A stretch of DNA of 64,000 bases, taken from contig JAXLST010000009.1 of the NCBI GenBank assembly GCA_046330435.1, positions 124,001-188,000 on the forward strand. The letters run 5' to 3'. This document shows, piece by piece, positions 16,987 through 25,246 of the stretch. Source of the stretch: Ga0077560 sp046330435 (lineage in GTDB: Bacteria; Actinomycetota; Thermoleophilia; Miltoncostaeales; Miltoncostaeaceae). The translations under genes and the position numbers were made by a program. Numbering within the stretch: position 1 is the first letter of the stretch; every line of letters begins with the position of its first letter. Under the pieces are notes generated by a model. That model saw only the letters and a program-made list of their open reading frames with translations, made no database searches and was not told where the DNA came from.

Positions 16987-18107
16987 CCGGCCTTCGGCCA
17001 GACGGTCCCGGCGGGCACGATCGTGCCGTCGGGGACGTCGTCGTTCAGCACGCAGCCGTTGCCGACGATCGCCCGGGCGCCGATCCGCATCCCGATGCGG
17101 GTCGTCACGCCCATCCCCACCAGGGCGGCCTCGCCGACCTCCACGTGCCCGGCCAGCAGCACGCCGGGGGTGACGTGGGCGTTCGCGCCGATGCGGCAGT
17201 CGTGGGACACGATGGCGCCGGTGTTGATGATCGCCCCGTCGCCCACCTCGGCGTCGGACCACACGGTGGCGTTGGCGAACACCTGGACCCCCTCGCCCAG
17301 CCGCGCGGACGGCGCGACGGCGGCGGTGCGGTCGACCATCGCCGGCAGCTGCAGCCCGGCGCCCGTGAGCAGCTCGCCCACGTGGATGCGCGACGAGATC
17401 AGGCCCAGGCCGCCCACCGCGTTCACCCCGAAGCGCACGCCGGCCTCCGCCAGCAGCGGGAGCATCTCCCGGCCGCCGATCACCCGCAGGCCCATCACCT
17501 CGCTGCCGGGCGCCGCGCGGTCGTCGAGCACGCACAGGGGCTCGAGGTCCAGCGAGGTGAGGATGAGGTCGATGAGGGACTTCGCGTGGCCCCCGCCGCC
17601 GAACAGGACGACCGAGCTGCGGGAGATACACGCCACCAGGTCCGGGTCGAGCTCGCGCACGGGGTGGGCCGCGGCGATCGCCTCCCGGATGTCCTGCTCC
17701 TTGAGGATCCGGTCGGTGGGGAGCGTCGCCAGGTCCAGGCCGGCGTCGCGGGCGAGCCGGGCCGCCTTGTTGGTGAGGCGCGGGCCGCCGGGCACGCCGC
17801 CCTCCGCCGCGGGGGCGGTGGTCTCCGGCGCCGTGGGCACCGAGGCGTCGGGCATGGCGTCGAAGATCTCGCAGATGAGCTGCCCGGCGATCACCCGGGC
17901 GTCGACGGACACGTGGATGTGCCCCACGAACCCGGACTGCTCGGCCTCGACCTCCACCGCGCCCTTGCTCGTCTCCAGCACGCACACCAGGTCGCCCGCG
18001 GAGATCTCCGAGAAGGCGCACGCCTGGATCTCGATGACCTGGGACTCCGGCTCGTTGGTGTTCACCAGGGGGGCGACCACGCGCCCCACGACGTTGGGCC
18101 CGCTCAC
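16983..18107 (-). CDS. Lipoyl domain - E3-binding domain - NeuD/PglD-type acyltransferase fusion
   Basis: 374-residue protein with three joined parts. Residues 1-84 form a lipoyl domain with the lysine loop LETSKGAVEVE (Lys48) and the later GQLICEIFDA turn. After an Ala/Pro linker, residues about 110-144 (LTNKAARLARDAGLDL...ILKEQDIREAI) match the peripheral-subunit (E3/E1) binding domain of E2 proteins. From about 164 a PglD/NeuD Rossmann half (VVLFGGGGHAKSLID) leads into a left-handed beta helix (about 260-370) with the catalytic-type His302 in SHDC. The usual E2 catalytic core is absent. The GTG overlaps the sulfotransferase stop (GTGA). Domain calls are firm; the proposed CoA-free acyl transfer to a sugar amine is inference. 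Confidence 0.9.
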   Translation of the reverse strand: MSGPNVVGRVVAPLVNTNEPESQVIEIQACAFSEISAGDLVCVLETSKGAVEVEAEQSGFVGHIHVSVDARVIAGQLICEIFDAMPDASVPTAPETTAPAAEGGVPGGPRLTNKAARLARDAGLDLATLPTDRILKEQDIREAIAAAHPVRELDPDLVACISRSSVVLFGGGGHAKSLIDLILTSLDLEPLCVLDDRAAPGSEVMGLRVIGGREMLPLLAEAGVRFGVNAVGGLGLISSRIHVGELLTGAGLQLPAMVDRTAAVAPSARLGEGVQVFANATVWSDAEVGDGAIINTGAIVSHDCRIGANAHVTPGVLLAGHVEVGEAALVGMGVTTRIGMRIGARAIVGNGCVLNDDVPDGTIVPAGTVWPKAG

Positions 18108-19099
18108 GTGCGCGCGAACCGCTCGGAGAACTCCGCGATGGCGGCGTCGACGCGGTCGCCGTACTCGCCGGCAAGCGCCTCGTTGCGCATCTGCGTGAAG
18201 GGCTGGAGGTCGGGGGTGAGGATCTCGGGCGCGTGGCCCTTGGCGCCCATCATCGACCGGACGTCGGTGAGGACGCCGACGGGGTCGGCGCAGAGCCGCT
18301 CGTACCGGACTGCGAGCATGTGCTCGTCGCCGAGCCGGCGGTGGACGTCCTCCAGGTGGTTCTCCAGCAGCACCACCTGGGCGGCGACCTGCCGCCACGG
18401 CGGCTCGCCGTCGAGCCCCGCCGCGGCCACGGGCTTGAGCGACGCCCAGCGGTCGAGGGTGCCGTAGAGCGACTGCCGCATCTTCAGCAGCGACAGCGCC
18501 GTGTCGCGCTGCTCACGGCGGATCCAGACGTAGCAGGTGCCCGGCATGTGGCGCAGCATCGTCTCCAGGTGCCACACCAGCAGCATCGGCTTGAAGGCGA
18601 CCGGGCGGCCCGCCCGGTGCGACATCGTGACCAGCACGCGCCGCAGGCGCTCCCAGTCGATGGCGTCGTCGTGCTCCGGCCCACGTTCGGCGAGGTCCGG
18701 GTAGCCCAGGTGGTGGTTCCAGAAGTACCCGAACTCGTGGGGCTCCGCGACGCCCTCGGTGCGGCCGAACCGCGAGCTGAAGTTCGACTGGAGCCGGTCG
18801 ACGCCCAGCTTCTTGGCCAGCTGGAGCCCGTAGGAGGGGGCCAGCCAGAAGGCGGCCACCAGGTTGCTCACGTACGAGATGTCCAGGCCGCTCGCCAGCA
18901 CCTGGTAGAGCAGGCTCGTGCCCGACCGCGGCGCGCCCACCACGTGCAGCGTGGGGAAGCGCTCCTCGGTCTCCGTGTCCTCCGCCTGCGCGTGCGGCGC
19001 GAGCAGAAGGTTCAAGCGCTCGAGGAAGTCCTCCTGAACGGGGTCCTTCGCGAACGCCGGCGCCAGGGGCGGGTCGTTGCGTCGCTCGTATTGGGGCAT
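18104..19099 (-). CDS. PAPS-dependent sulfotransferase family protein
   Basis: 331-residue cytosolic protein. The PAPS phosphate loop is VVGAPRSGTSLLYQ (about 53-66), and a second PAPS-binding strand region is around AFKPMLLVWHLETML...YVWIRREQRDTALS. It belongs to the broad Sulfotransfer family acting on small molecules, lipids or glycans; the acceptor is unknown. It is first in a two-gene unit with the lipoyl-NeuD fusion (GTGA overlap), which suggests both modify one product. TAGGGT lies 12 bases upstream of the ATG and could be its -10 element. Confidence 0.85.
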   Translation of the reverse strand: MPQYERRNDPPLAPAFAKDPVQEDFLERLNLLLAPHAQAEDTETEERFPTLHVVGAPRSGTSLLYQVLASGLDISYVSNLVAAFWLAPSYGLQLAKKLGVDRLQSNFSSRFGRTEGVAEPHEFGYFWNHHLGYPDLAERGPEHDDAIDWERLRRVLVTMSHRAGRPVAFKPMLLVWHLETMLRHMPGTCYVWIRREQRDTALSLLKMRQSLYGTLDRWASLKPVAAAGLDGEPPWRQVAAQVVLLENHLEDVHRRLGDEHMLAVRYERLCADPVGVLTDVRSMMGAKGHAPEILTPDLQPFTQMRNEALAGEYGDRVDAAIAEFSERFART

Positions 19100-19189
19100 G
19101 GGGGCCGTGGACCCTACCAGCCCGCCGGGACGCCCCGGGACCGCCCGGGGCGGAGCTGGCCGGGGCGCGACCGCCCCGGCCGTCGCGGC

Positions 19190-19381
19190 TCAGACGGCCT
19201 TCACGACCTTGCCGGCCTTGAGGCAGCGCGTGCACACGTACGCGCGCACCGGGGTCTTGCCCTTCAGGATGCGCACCTTCTGCAGGTTCGGGTCGAACCG
19301 GCGCGGGGTGGCGCGCATGGAGTGGCTGCGGTTGTTCCCGAACGCGGGGCCCTTACCGCACACCGCACACACCTTCGACAT
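19190..19381 (-). CDS. rpmB: 50S ribosomal protein L28
   Basis: 63-residue ribosomal protein of the large subunit. MSKVCAVCGKGPAFGN at the start and CTRCLKAGKV near the end provide a four-cysteine zinc site, the Cys-containing L28 variant. A strong ribosome-binding site, GGAGGACCG, precedes the ATG. It is divergent from recG, a common arrangement in bacteria. Confidence 0.96.
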   Translation of the reverse strand: MSKVCAVCGKGPAFGNNRSHSMRATPRRFDPNLQKVRILKGKTPVRAYVCTRCLKAGKVVKAV

Positions 19382-19464
19382 CGGTCCTCCGTCTCCGTCC
19401 TGGGTTCGACGTACCATGACACACGAGCGCACGGGCCGACGGCCCGGGCGGGACAACGCGCGAT

Positions 19465-19470
19465 TATGCT
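19465..19470 (+). promoter_or_regulatory. Probable -10 element (TATGCT) for recG
   Basis: TATGCT ends 12 bases before the GTG start of recG, giving a leader of about six bases or none. It lies in the roughly 100-base spacer between divergent rpmB and recG. No clear -35 is visible. Confidence 0.5.
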
Positions 19471-19482
19471 GGGTCACGGCAG

Positions 19483-21645
19483 GTGGCCGCAACCGTCGAC
19501 CACACCACACCCTTCGCCGGCGAGCCCGGACTCGCCTCCCCGCCGCCGCCCCCGCGACCCGGACCGGCATGGTGGACCGCCCCCGTCGGGCGGCTCCCCG
19601 GCGTGCGCCCGGCGACCGCCGAACGCGCCACGGCCTTCGGTCTGGCGACGGTCGGCGAGCTGCTGCTGCACACCCCGGTGCGCTACGAGCGCTATGGCGA
19701 CGCGACCCCCGTGTCGGCCGTCGTGCCCGGGCAGGAGGCCACGGTGCGCGTGGTGCTGCACTCCATCCGGGTGGTGCCCACCCGCCGCCGCGGCCTGGTG
19801 ATCATCCGCGCGGTGGTCGGCGACGCCACCGGCCGCCTGGAGGCCACCTGGTTCAACCAGCGGCACCTGGTGCGGATGCTGGCGGCCGGCGACGAGCTCC
19901 TGCTGCGGGGCACGGTGGGGCCGGGGGCGCCGCGCAAGCTCACGGTGAAGGCCCACGAGCTGCTGGGCGCCGGCTCGTCGGAGGGGCTGCACACGACGGG
20001 GCTGGTGCCGGTGTACCCGGCCACCGAGGCCCTGCCGTCCGCCCGGATCCGGGAGCTCGTGGACCGTGCCCGGCCGTACACGCGCAGCGCCCCGGAGCGC
20101 CTGCCCGCGTGGGTGCGCAGCCGGCTCGACCTCATGCCCGCCGCCGACGCCCTGGTGGCCGCGCACTTCCCGCGCTCGGCGGGGGAAGCCCGCGAGGGCC
20201 GCCGGCGCCTGGCCACCGAGGAGCTGCTCGAGCTGCAGCTGGGTCTCATGGCCCTGCGCCGGCAGGAGGCCCAGCGCCGCCCCGCGCACCGGCTGGTGCC
20301 CACCGGGGAGTGCTCGGAGCGGGTGCGGGCGGCGCTGCCGTTCACGCCCACCTCCGAGCAGGAGCGCGCCCTGCGCGAGATCTCACGGGACATGCGGGAC
20401 CGCGCGCCGATGCGCCGGCTGCTGCAGGGCGAGGTGGGCTCCGGCAAGACCCTCGTCGCCGTGCTGGCGGTCTGCCAGGCCGTCGAGGCCGGCTGCCAGG
20501 CGGCGGTGCTCGTGCCCACCGAGACCCTCGCCGAGCAGCACCTGCGGTCCCTGGACGCCCTGCTGGCCCCCGCGGGCCTCGCGCCGGTCCTGCTCACCGG
20601 CAAGGTGCCGGCGGCCGAGCGGGAGCGGCGGCTCATGGCGCTGCGGACCGGGACCTCGCCCATCGCGGTGGGCACCCAGGCGCTCCTGTCGGAGGGCGTG
20701 GACTTCAGCCGCCTGGGCCTGCTGGTGGTCGACGAGCAGCACCGCTTCGGGGTGGAGCAGCGCCACGCCCTGGCCGAGCGCGCCCTGGACGCCGCCGGGC
20801 AGGCGGCGCACATCCTCTACATGACCGCCACGCCCATCCCGCGCACGCTGGCGCTCACCAGCTACGGCGACCTCACCGTCTCCACCATCCGGGGGCGCCC
20901 GGCCGGGCGGGGCCCGGTGGAGACCCGCTGGATCCGCGAGGAGGACCGCGAGGCCGCCTACGCCGAGGTGCGCGAGGAGCTGCGCGCCGGCGGCCAGGCA
21001 TACGTGATCTGCCCGCTGGTGGAGGGCGGGGAGGCCGCCGAGGCGAAGGCCGCCACGCAGGAGGCGGAGCGGCTGCGCGAGGGGCCGTTCCGGGAGCACC
21101 GCGTGGGCCTGGTGCACGGTGCCATGAAGGCGGACGCCAAGCGCGAGGCGATGGCCGCGTTCGGCGCGCACGACACCGACGTGCTGGTGGCGACCACCGT
21201 GGTGGAGGTCGGCATCGACGTCCCGAACGCGTCGATCATCGTCATCGAGGGCGCCGACCGCTTCGGCCTCGCCCAGCTGCACCAGCTGCGCGGGCGGGTG
21301 GGCCGCGGCAGCCGCCCCGGGCGGTGCCTGGTGTTCGGCGAGCCCGCCACCGAGGACGGCGTGCGGCGCCTGGAGGCCCTCACGCAGACCGCCGACGGCT
21401 TCCGCCTCGCCGAGCTCGACCTGCAGATCCGGGGGGAGGGGTCGCTGCTCGGCGTGCGCCAGGCGGGCGCGACCGACCTGCGGTGGGCGCGCCTCGCCCG
21501 CGACCGCAAGCCGCTGGCCCAGGCGCGGCAGGTCGCGCGGCGCATCCTGCGCTCCGACCCGCACATGACCCTCCCGCAGCACGCGCCGCTGCGCGAGGCG
21601 GTGCAGGCGCGCTTCGCCTCGATCCCGCGCCTGATGGACGCATGA
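19483..21645 (+). CDS. recG: ATP-dependent DNA helicase RecG
   Basis: Branch-migration helicase that remodels stalled forks and Holliday junctions. The 720-residue protein has an N-terminal wedge/OB region (VRVVLHSIRVVPTRRRGL), Walker A GEVGSGKTL, DEQH box (VVDEQHRFG), motif III TATPIPRTL and the second RecA domain with TTVVEVGIDVPN and QLRGRVGRG. The C-terminal TRG region follows. All motifs are intact. Start is GTG at 19483. Its stop overlaps the rsmD ATG. Confidence 0.96.
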   Translation: MAATVDHTTPFAGEPGLASPPPPPRPGPAWWTAPVGRLPGVRPATAERATAFGLATVGELLLHTPVRYERYGDATPVSAVVPGQEATVRVVLHSIRVVPTRRRGLVIIRAVVGDATGRLEATWFNQRHLVRMLAAGDELLLRGTVGPGAPRKLTVKAHELLGAGSSEGLHTTGLVPVYPATEALPSARIRELVDRARPYTRSAPERLPAWVRSRLDLMPAADALVAAHFPRSAGEAREGRRRLATEELLELQLGLMALRRQEAQRRPAHRLVPTGECSERVRAALPFTPTSEQERALREISRDMRDRAPMRRLLQGEVGSGKTLVAVLAVCQAVEAGCQAAVLVPTETLAEQHLRSLDALLAPAGLAPVLLTGKVPAAERERRLMALRTGTSPIAVGTQALLSEGVDFSRLGLLVVDEQHRFGVEQRHALAERALDAAGQAAHILYMTATPIPRTLALTSYGDLTVSTIRGRPAGRGPVETRWIREEDREAAYAEVREELRAGGQAYVICPLVEGGEAAEAKAATQEAERLREGPFREHRVGLVHGAMKADAKREAMAAFGAHDTDVLVATTVVEVGIDVPNASIIVIEGADRFGLAQLHQLRGRVGRGSRPGRCLVFGEPATEDGVRRLEALTQTADGFRLAELDLQIRGEGSLLGVRQAGATDLRWARLARDRKPLAQARQVARRILRSDPHMTLPQHAPLREAVQARFASIPRLMDA

Positions 21646-22205
21646 GGGTCGTCGGCGGCGAGCACCGCGGCCGGCGCCTGTCCGCCCCGGCGGGGCGCGA
21701 CACGCGCCCGACGGCCGACCGGGTGCGGGAGGCGGTGTTCTCGATCCTGGGGCCCGTCGGCGGGGAGGACGTCCTCGACCTGTTCGCCGGCTCCGGGGCG
21801 ATGGGCATCGAGGCGCTGTCGCGCGGCGCGGCGTCCGCGGCCTTCGTCGACGACGACCGCCGCGCGTGCGCGTGCATCCGCGGGAACCTCGACGCGCTGG
21901 GGATCGCGGACCGGGGCCGGGTGGTCTGCCGGGACTGGCGGGCGGCGCTCCAGGCGGAGCGCGCCGCCGGGAGGTTCTACGGGTTGTGCCTCATCGACCC
22001 CCCGTATAGCGTGCTCCCGCGGATCGGGGAGGCCATCGCGGATGCCCTCGCCCCGATCGTCTCACCGGGCGCCCGCATCGTCGTCGAGGGCCCGGCGAGC
22101 TCTCCACTCCCGACCTTCGGCGGACTCCCCGTGGACGACCGCACCGACCGCACATACGGAAGCACGCGCATCAGCGTCCTGCGCCTCGCAGGGGCCGCCG
22201 GGTGA
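21642..22205 (+). CDS. rsmD: 16S rRNA (guanine966-N2)-methyltransferase
   Basis: SAM-dependent rRNA methyltransferase, 187 residues. It begins MRVVGGEHRGRRL, has the SAM motif LDLFAGSGAMGIEALSRGA and the catalytic LIDPPY. It overlaps recG and coaD by 4 bases each, and rsmD-coaD is a widespread pair. Confidence 0.94.
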   Translation: MRVVGGEHRGRRLSAPAGRDTRPTADRVREAVFSILGPVGGEDVLDLFAGSGAMGIEALSRGAASAAFVDDDRRACACIRGNLDALGIADRGRVVCRDWRAALQAERAAGRFYGLCLIDPPYSVLPRIGEAIADALAPIVSPGARIVVEGPASSPLPTFGGLPVDDRTDRTYGSTRISVLRLAGAAG

Positions 22206-22741
22206 GCGTGACGCGCCGCATCGCCATGTGCCCGGGCACCTACGACCCGGTCACCTACGGGCACCTCGACATCATCGAAAGGGCTTCCCGCCTGTTCGAC
22301 GAAGTGTTCGTGGCGGTGACCGATGGATCGTTCAAGAAGATGCCGATGTTCTCGACCGACGAGCGGGTCGCGTTCGTCCGCGAGGCGGCGGCCGAGCTCG
22401 GCCTCGCCAACGTGCGGGTCGGCGGCTTCAACTGCCTGGTCACCGAGCAGGCGCGCTCGGTGGGCGCCGTCGCCGTGGTGAAGGGCCTCCGCACCATCTC
22501 GGACTTCGACTACGAGTTCCAGATGGCCCAGATCAACAAGCATCTGGCGTCGGAGATCGAGACCGTCTACCTCCCGGCGACGCCCAAGTACAGCTTCATC
22601 AGCTCGAGCGGGATACGCGAGGTCGCCGCATGGGGCGGCGACGTCGAGGCATTTGTTCCCCCCAAGGTGGCGCAGGCGCTGCGCGAGCGGAGCCCCCGCC
22701 TCGCGACGGCCGGCCGCCAGGGGACCGGGCATTCCGACTGA
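22202..22741 (+). CDS. coaD: Phosphopantetheine adenylyltransferase
   Basis: Catalyses the penultimate step of coenzyme A synthesis. The nucleotidyltransferase motif GTYDPVTYGHLD (12-23) and the second ATP motif SFISSSGIREVA are present. The 179-residue length includes an ordinary C-terminal extension. GTG start overlaps the rsmD stop. The TGA stop runs directly into the AGGAGGG site of the next gene. Confidence 0.96.
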   Translation: MSVTRRIAMCPGTYDPVTYGHLDIIERASRLFDEVFVAVTDGSFKKMPMFSTDERVAFVREAAAELGLANVRVGGFNCLVTEQARSVGAVAVVKGLRTISDFDYEFQMAQINKHLASEIETVYLPATPKYSFISSSGIREVAAWGGDVEAFVPPKVAQALRERSPRLATAGRQGTGHSD

Positions 22742-22750
22742 GGAGGGTGC

Positions 22751-23254
22751 GTGGACGTTCTCGAGCTGATCGACAAGCTGGACGACCTGATCCACAACGC
22801 GCGGGCCGTCCCCTTGACCGATCAGGTCCGGATCGACCGCGAGGCGATCTACGAGCTGCTCGACGAGATGCGCTCGACGATCCCCGAGGAGGTCAAGCAG
22901 GCCCGGTGGATCGTCAAGGAGCGCCAGGAGATGCTCGCGGAGGCCAAGCGCGAGGCGGACCGGATCGTCGCCGAGGCGCGTGACGCCGCGGCCCGGGAGG
23001 TCTCCCAGCAGGAGGTCGTCCGCAAGGCCGAGCGCGAGGCGGAGGCCATCCTCGAGGAGGCCCGCCTGCGCGAGCGCGAGGTGCGCCTGGGGGCGGAGGA
23101 CTACGCCGACGAGGTGCTGGGTACGCTCGAGGTGAACCTCGGCAAGTTCCTCGCCGCCGTCCAGCGCGGCCGCGACCGCCTGCAGGGCAAGGTGCAGGCC
23201 GAGGACACCTCCGGCGGCAGCGTGGTCTACGACGAGCAGGCCGACGAGCACTGA
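22751..23254 (+). CDS. DivIVA-like coiled-coil protein
   Basis: 167-residue acidic, strongly helical protein. After a short start (MDVLELIDKLDDLIHNARAVPL), residues about 45-125 form a charged coiled coil (AKREADRIVAEA, KAEREAEAILEEA) resembling DivIVA and the ATP-synthase b-subunit stalk. An AGGAGGG site lies just upstream of the GTG. Its place between coaD and yceD is the one often held by such proteins in actinobacteria. A scaffolding role at membranes or cell poles is an inference from that similarity. Confidence 0.8.
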   Translation: MDVLELIDKLDDLIHNARAVPLTDQVRIDREAIYELLDEMRSTIPEEVKQARWIVKERQEMLAEAKREADRIVAEARDAAAREVSQQEVVRKAEREAEAILEEARLREREVRLGAEDYADEVLGTLEVNLGKFLAAVQRGRDRLQGKVQAEDTSGGSVVYDEQADEH

Positions 23255-23320
23255 TCCATCCGGCGGGCACCGCCCGCCCCATCGGGACCGCGACGGCGTC
23301 CTGCGGCGCCTCGACCTGCG

Positions 23321-23357
23321 GACCCTCGACGCCCCGTCGGGCGGGGCGTCGAGGGTC
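23321..23357 (+). other. Perfect 16-bp inverted repeat (hairpin) at the front of yceD
   Basis: The arm at 23321-23336 is the exact reverse complement of 23342-23357, leaving a 5-base loop. The stem is almost all G-C. It lies 67 bases after the previous gene and 25 bases before the first ATG of yceD, and no T-run follows. It could be an attenuator or RNA processing site. If yceD starts further upstream, as its homology suggests, the hairpin is inside the coding region. Confidence 0.7.
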
Positions 23358-23381
23358 GACGCCCCGGTCCCGGTCGACGCC

Positions 23382-23846
23382 ATGGTCCTCGGGGGCCAGC
23401 GGTACGTCGCCGGCCCGGCCGCCCCGGAGCTGCGGCTGGACGTCGTCCGGTCGGTGAACGGCTGGCACTTCCGGCTGCGCGGTGGCGTGGACGTGTCCGG
23501 CCCGTGCTGGCGGTGCCTCGAGGAGGCGCACGTGCACGTCGACCTGGACGCCACGGAGGTGTCGGTGGACGGCTCCGACGATCCGGAGCTCAGCAGCCTG
23601 TACCTGGAGCAGGGCGTCCTCGACGTCGCCTCGTGGGCCCGCGACGCCGTCGTGGAGGCCATGCCGGCCGCCGTGCTGTGCCGCGAGGACTGCGCGGGCC
23701 TCTGCCCGACCTGCGGGGCGGACCTCAACGCCGGCGACTGCGGCTGCGAGGCGCAGGCCCCGGCGGACGCCCGGTGGGGCGCTTTGGAGGATCTCGCGCG
23801 CCGGCTGCGCGAGCAGGGCGGCCCGGACGAGAACCCGCCGGACTGA
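23382..23846 (+). CDS. yceD: YceD/DUF177 family protein
   Basis: Family of unknown role, nearly always beside rpmF as here and linked to ribosome or phospholipid supply. The Cys pairs CWRC, CREDC, CPTCG and DCGC are typical of it. The ATG at 23382 gives 154 residues, but family-like sequence continues in frame upstream (LRRLDLRTLD, then VDAPVPVDAMVLGG) back to about 23301. No ATG, GTG or TTG occurs there. Initiation at CTG 23301, or a base error turning an original GTG into the GTC at 23298, would explain this. A perfect hairpin lies within that upstream part. Confidence 0.85.
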   Translation: MVLGGQRYVAGPAAPELRLDVVRSVNGWHFRLRGGVDVSGPCWRCLEEAHVHVDLDATEVSVDGSDDPELSSLYLEQGVLDVASWARDAVVEAMPAAVLCREDCAGLCPTCGADLNAGDCGCEAQAPADARWGALEDLARRLREQGGPDENPPD

Positions 23847-23851
23847 CCTGC

Positions 23852-23857
23852 TAACCT
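23852..23857 (+). promoter_or_regulatory. Probable -10 element (TAACCT) before rpmF
   Basis: TAACCT lies 5 bases after the yceD stop and 35 bases before the rpmF ATG, giving a leader of about 29 bases. It would allow rpmF, plsX and later genes to be transcribed apart from yceD. Confidence 0.4.
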
Positions 23858-23892
23858 CCCGCGTCGGTCCGCAACCTCGACCCTGGAACCAC

Positions 23893-24072
23893 ATGGCCGT
23901 CCCCAAGCGTAAGACTTCCCGCCAGCGCCGCGACACCCGGCGCGCCACCCACGCCATCGAGGCCGACCGCATCGGGCGCTGCCCGCATTGCGGGGCGCCG
24001 ACGCGGCCGCACCGCGTGTGCGGGGTCTGCGGGCAGTACCGGGGCCGCCAGGTGGTGGAGATCCGCGACTAA
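23893..24072 (+). CDS. rpmF: 50S ribosomal protein L32
   Basis: 59-residue large-subunit protein. It starts MAVPKRKTSRQRRDTRRA, the family signature, and keeps a zinc site of four cysteines (CPHCG and CGVCG). It is placed between yceD and plsX as in most bacteria. Confidence 0.97.
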   Translation: MAVPKRKTSRQRRDTRRATHAIEADRIGRCPHCGAPTRPHRVCGVCGQYRGRQVVEIRD

Positions 24073-24109
24073 GCGCCTCCCTCACGGGAACGCGTGACAT
24101 GAACCGCGG

Positions 24110-25132
24110 ATGAGCGCGGCGGGCCCCACCGTCGTCGCCCTGGACGCGATGGGCGGCGACAACGCCCCCAACGCGACGGTCCTGGGCGCCGCCGAGGCCG
24201 CCGGACCGGACCTCAGGGTCCTGCTGGTCGGTGACGAGCGGGTGCTGGCACCCATGATCGAGGCCCTGCCCGAGCAGTCGCGGGCGCACCTCGAGCTCGT
24301 CCACGCCCCGGACAAGATCGATTCGAGCGAGGACGGCGCGCGCGCCGTCCGCGCCAAGCCCGACAGCTCGGTGGTGATGTCGTGCCGGCTGGTGCGCGAG
24401 GGGCGGGCCGCCGCGGCGGTGTCCCTGGGCCACACCGGCGCGATGATGGCCGCCGCGACGCTCCACATGCGCCGCATCCCGGGCGTGCTGCGGCCGGGCA
24501 TCGCGGTCGTGCTGCCGTCGGCCGCCGGGTTCATCGTGCTCATCGACGCGGGCGCCAACGCGGACGCCCGGCCGGAGCACCTCGCCCAGTTCGGCGTGAT
24601 GGGGCGCGTGTTCGCCCAGGACGTCCTGGAGATCGAGCACCCCACCGTGGGCCTGCTGTCCATCGGCGAGGAGGCCGAGCGGGGCAGCGAGCTCGTCATC
24701 GCCACGCACAACCTCCTCAAGGGCACGCCCGGTTTCATCGGGAACGTCGAGGGCCGGGACATCCCGCGCGGCACGGCGAGCGTCGTCGTGACCGACGGCT
24801 TCACCGGCAACGTCGCCCTCAAGCTCTACGAGTCGGCCGCGCAGTTCCTCCTCCAGGAGGTGCGGGCCGCCGTCACCGAGACCCTGCCGGGCCGCATCGG
24901 CGGCCTGCTGGTCAAGCGGTCGATCCGCCGCATGCGCAAGCGCTTGGACCCGGACGCCGTGGGCGGCGCCTTCCTGCTGGGCGTGCAGGGCCTGGCGGTC
25001 ATCGGGCACGGCTCGAGCAACCCCACGGCGGTCGCCAACGCCATCCGCGTGGCGGCGGTCGGGGTGCGGCATGACATGGTGGACCAGCTGGCGGCCGAAC
25101 TGGGCACCCCGGCCACGGCTCCGTCAGCGTAG
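24110..25132 (+). CDS. plsX: Phosphate acyltransferase PlsX
   Basis: Makes acyl-phosphate from acyl-ACP for phospholipid synthesis. The 340-residue protein opens TVVALDAMGGDNAP and has GHTGAMMAAA, GANADARPEHL and the C-terminal GxxxVGGAFLLGV core. The ATG overlaps the stop of a 4-codon frame, ATG AAC CGC GGA TGA (24099-24113), which may be chance or a tiny coupling peptide. plsX-acpP is a functional pair: ACP is its acyl donor. Confidence 0.96.
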   Translation: MSAAGPTVVALDAMGGDNAPNATVLGAAEAAGPDLRVLLVGDERVLAPMIEALPEQSRAHLELVHAPDKIDSSEDGARAVRAKPDSSVVMSCRLVREGRAAAAVSLGHTGAMMAAATLHMRRIPGVLRPGIAVVLPSAAGFIVLIDAGANADARPEHLAQFGVMGRVFAQDVLEIEHPTVGLLSIGEEAERGSELVIATHNLLKGTPGFIGNVEGRDIPRGTASVVVTDGFTGNVALKLYESAAQFLLQEVRAAVTETLPGRIGGLLVKRSIRRMRKRLDPDAVGGAFLLGVQGLAVIGHGSSNPTAVANAIRVAAVGVRHDMVDQLAAELGTPATAPSA

Positions 25133-25159
25133 GATCCCCGCACCCCCGGGGGACTGACA

Positions 25160-25185
25160 GGGGGTCAGGGGGCGTCCGGCCCCAT
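25160..25185 (+). terminator. Weak hairpin after plsX
   Basis: GGGGC and GCCCC (near 25170-25184) can pair around a GTCCG loop, followed by ATTGCTAGTTT with a few T residues. It sits between plsX and acpP and could be a weak terminator or attenuator. The stem is short, so the call is tentative. Confidence 0.25.
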
Positions 25186-25246
25186 TGCTAGTTTCCTCGG
25201 CCGGTGGGCAGTACAGCTCTCGGCGTGTTTGCAGAAAGGGAAGACC

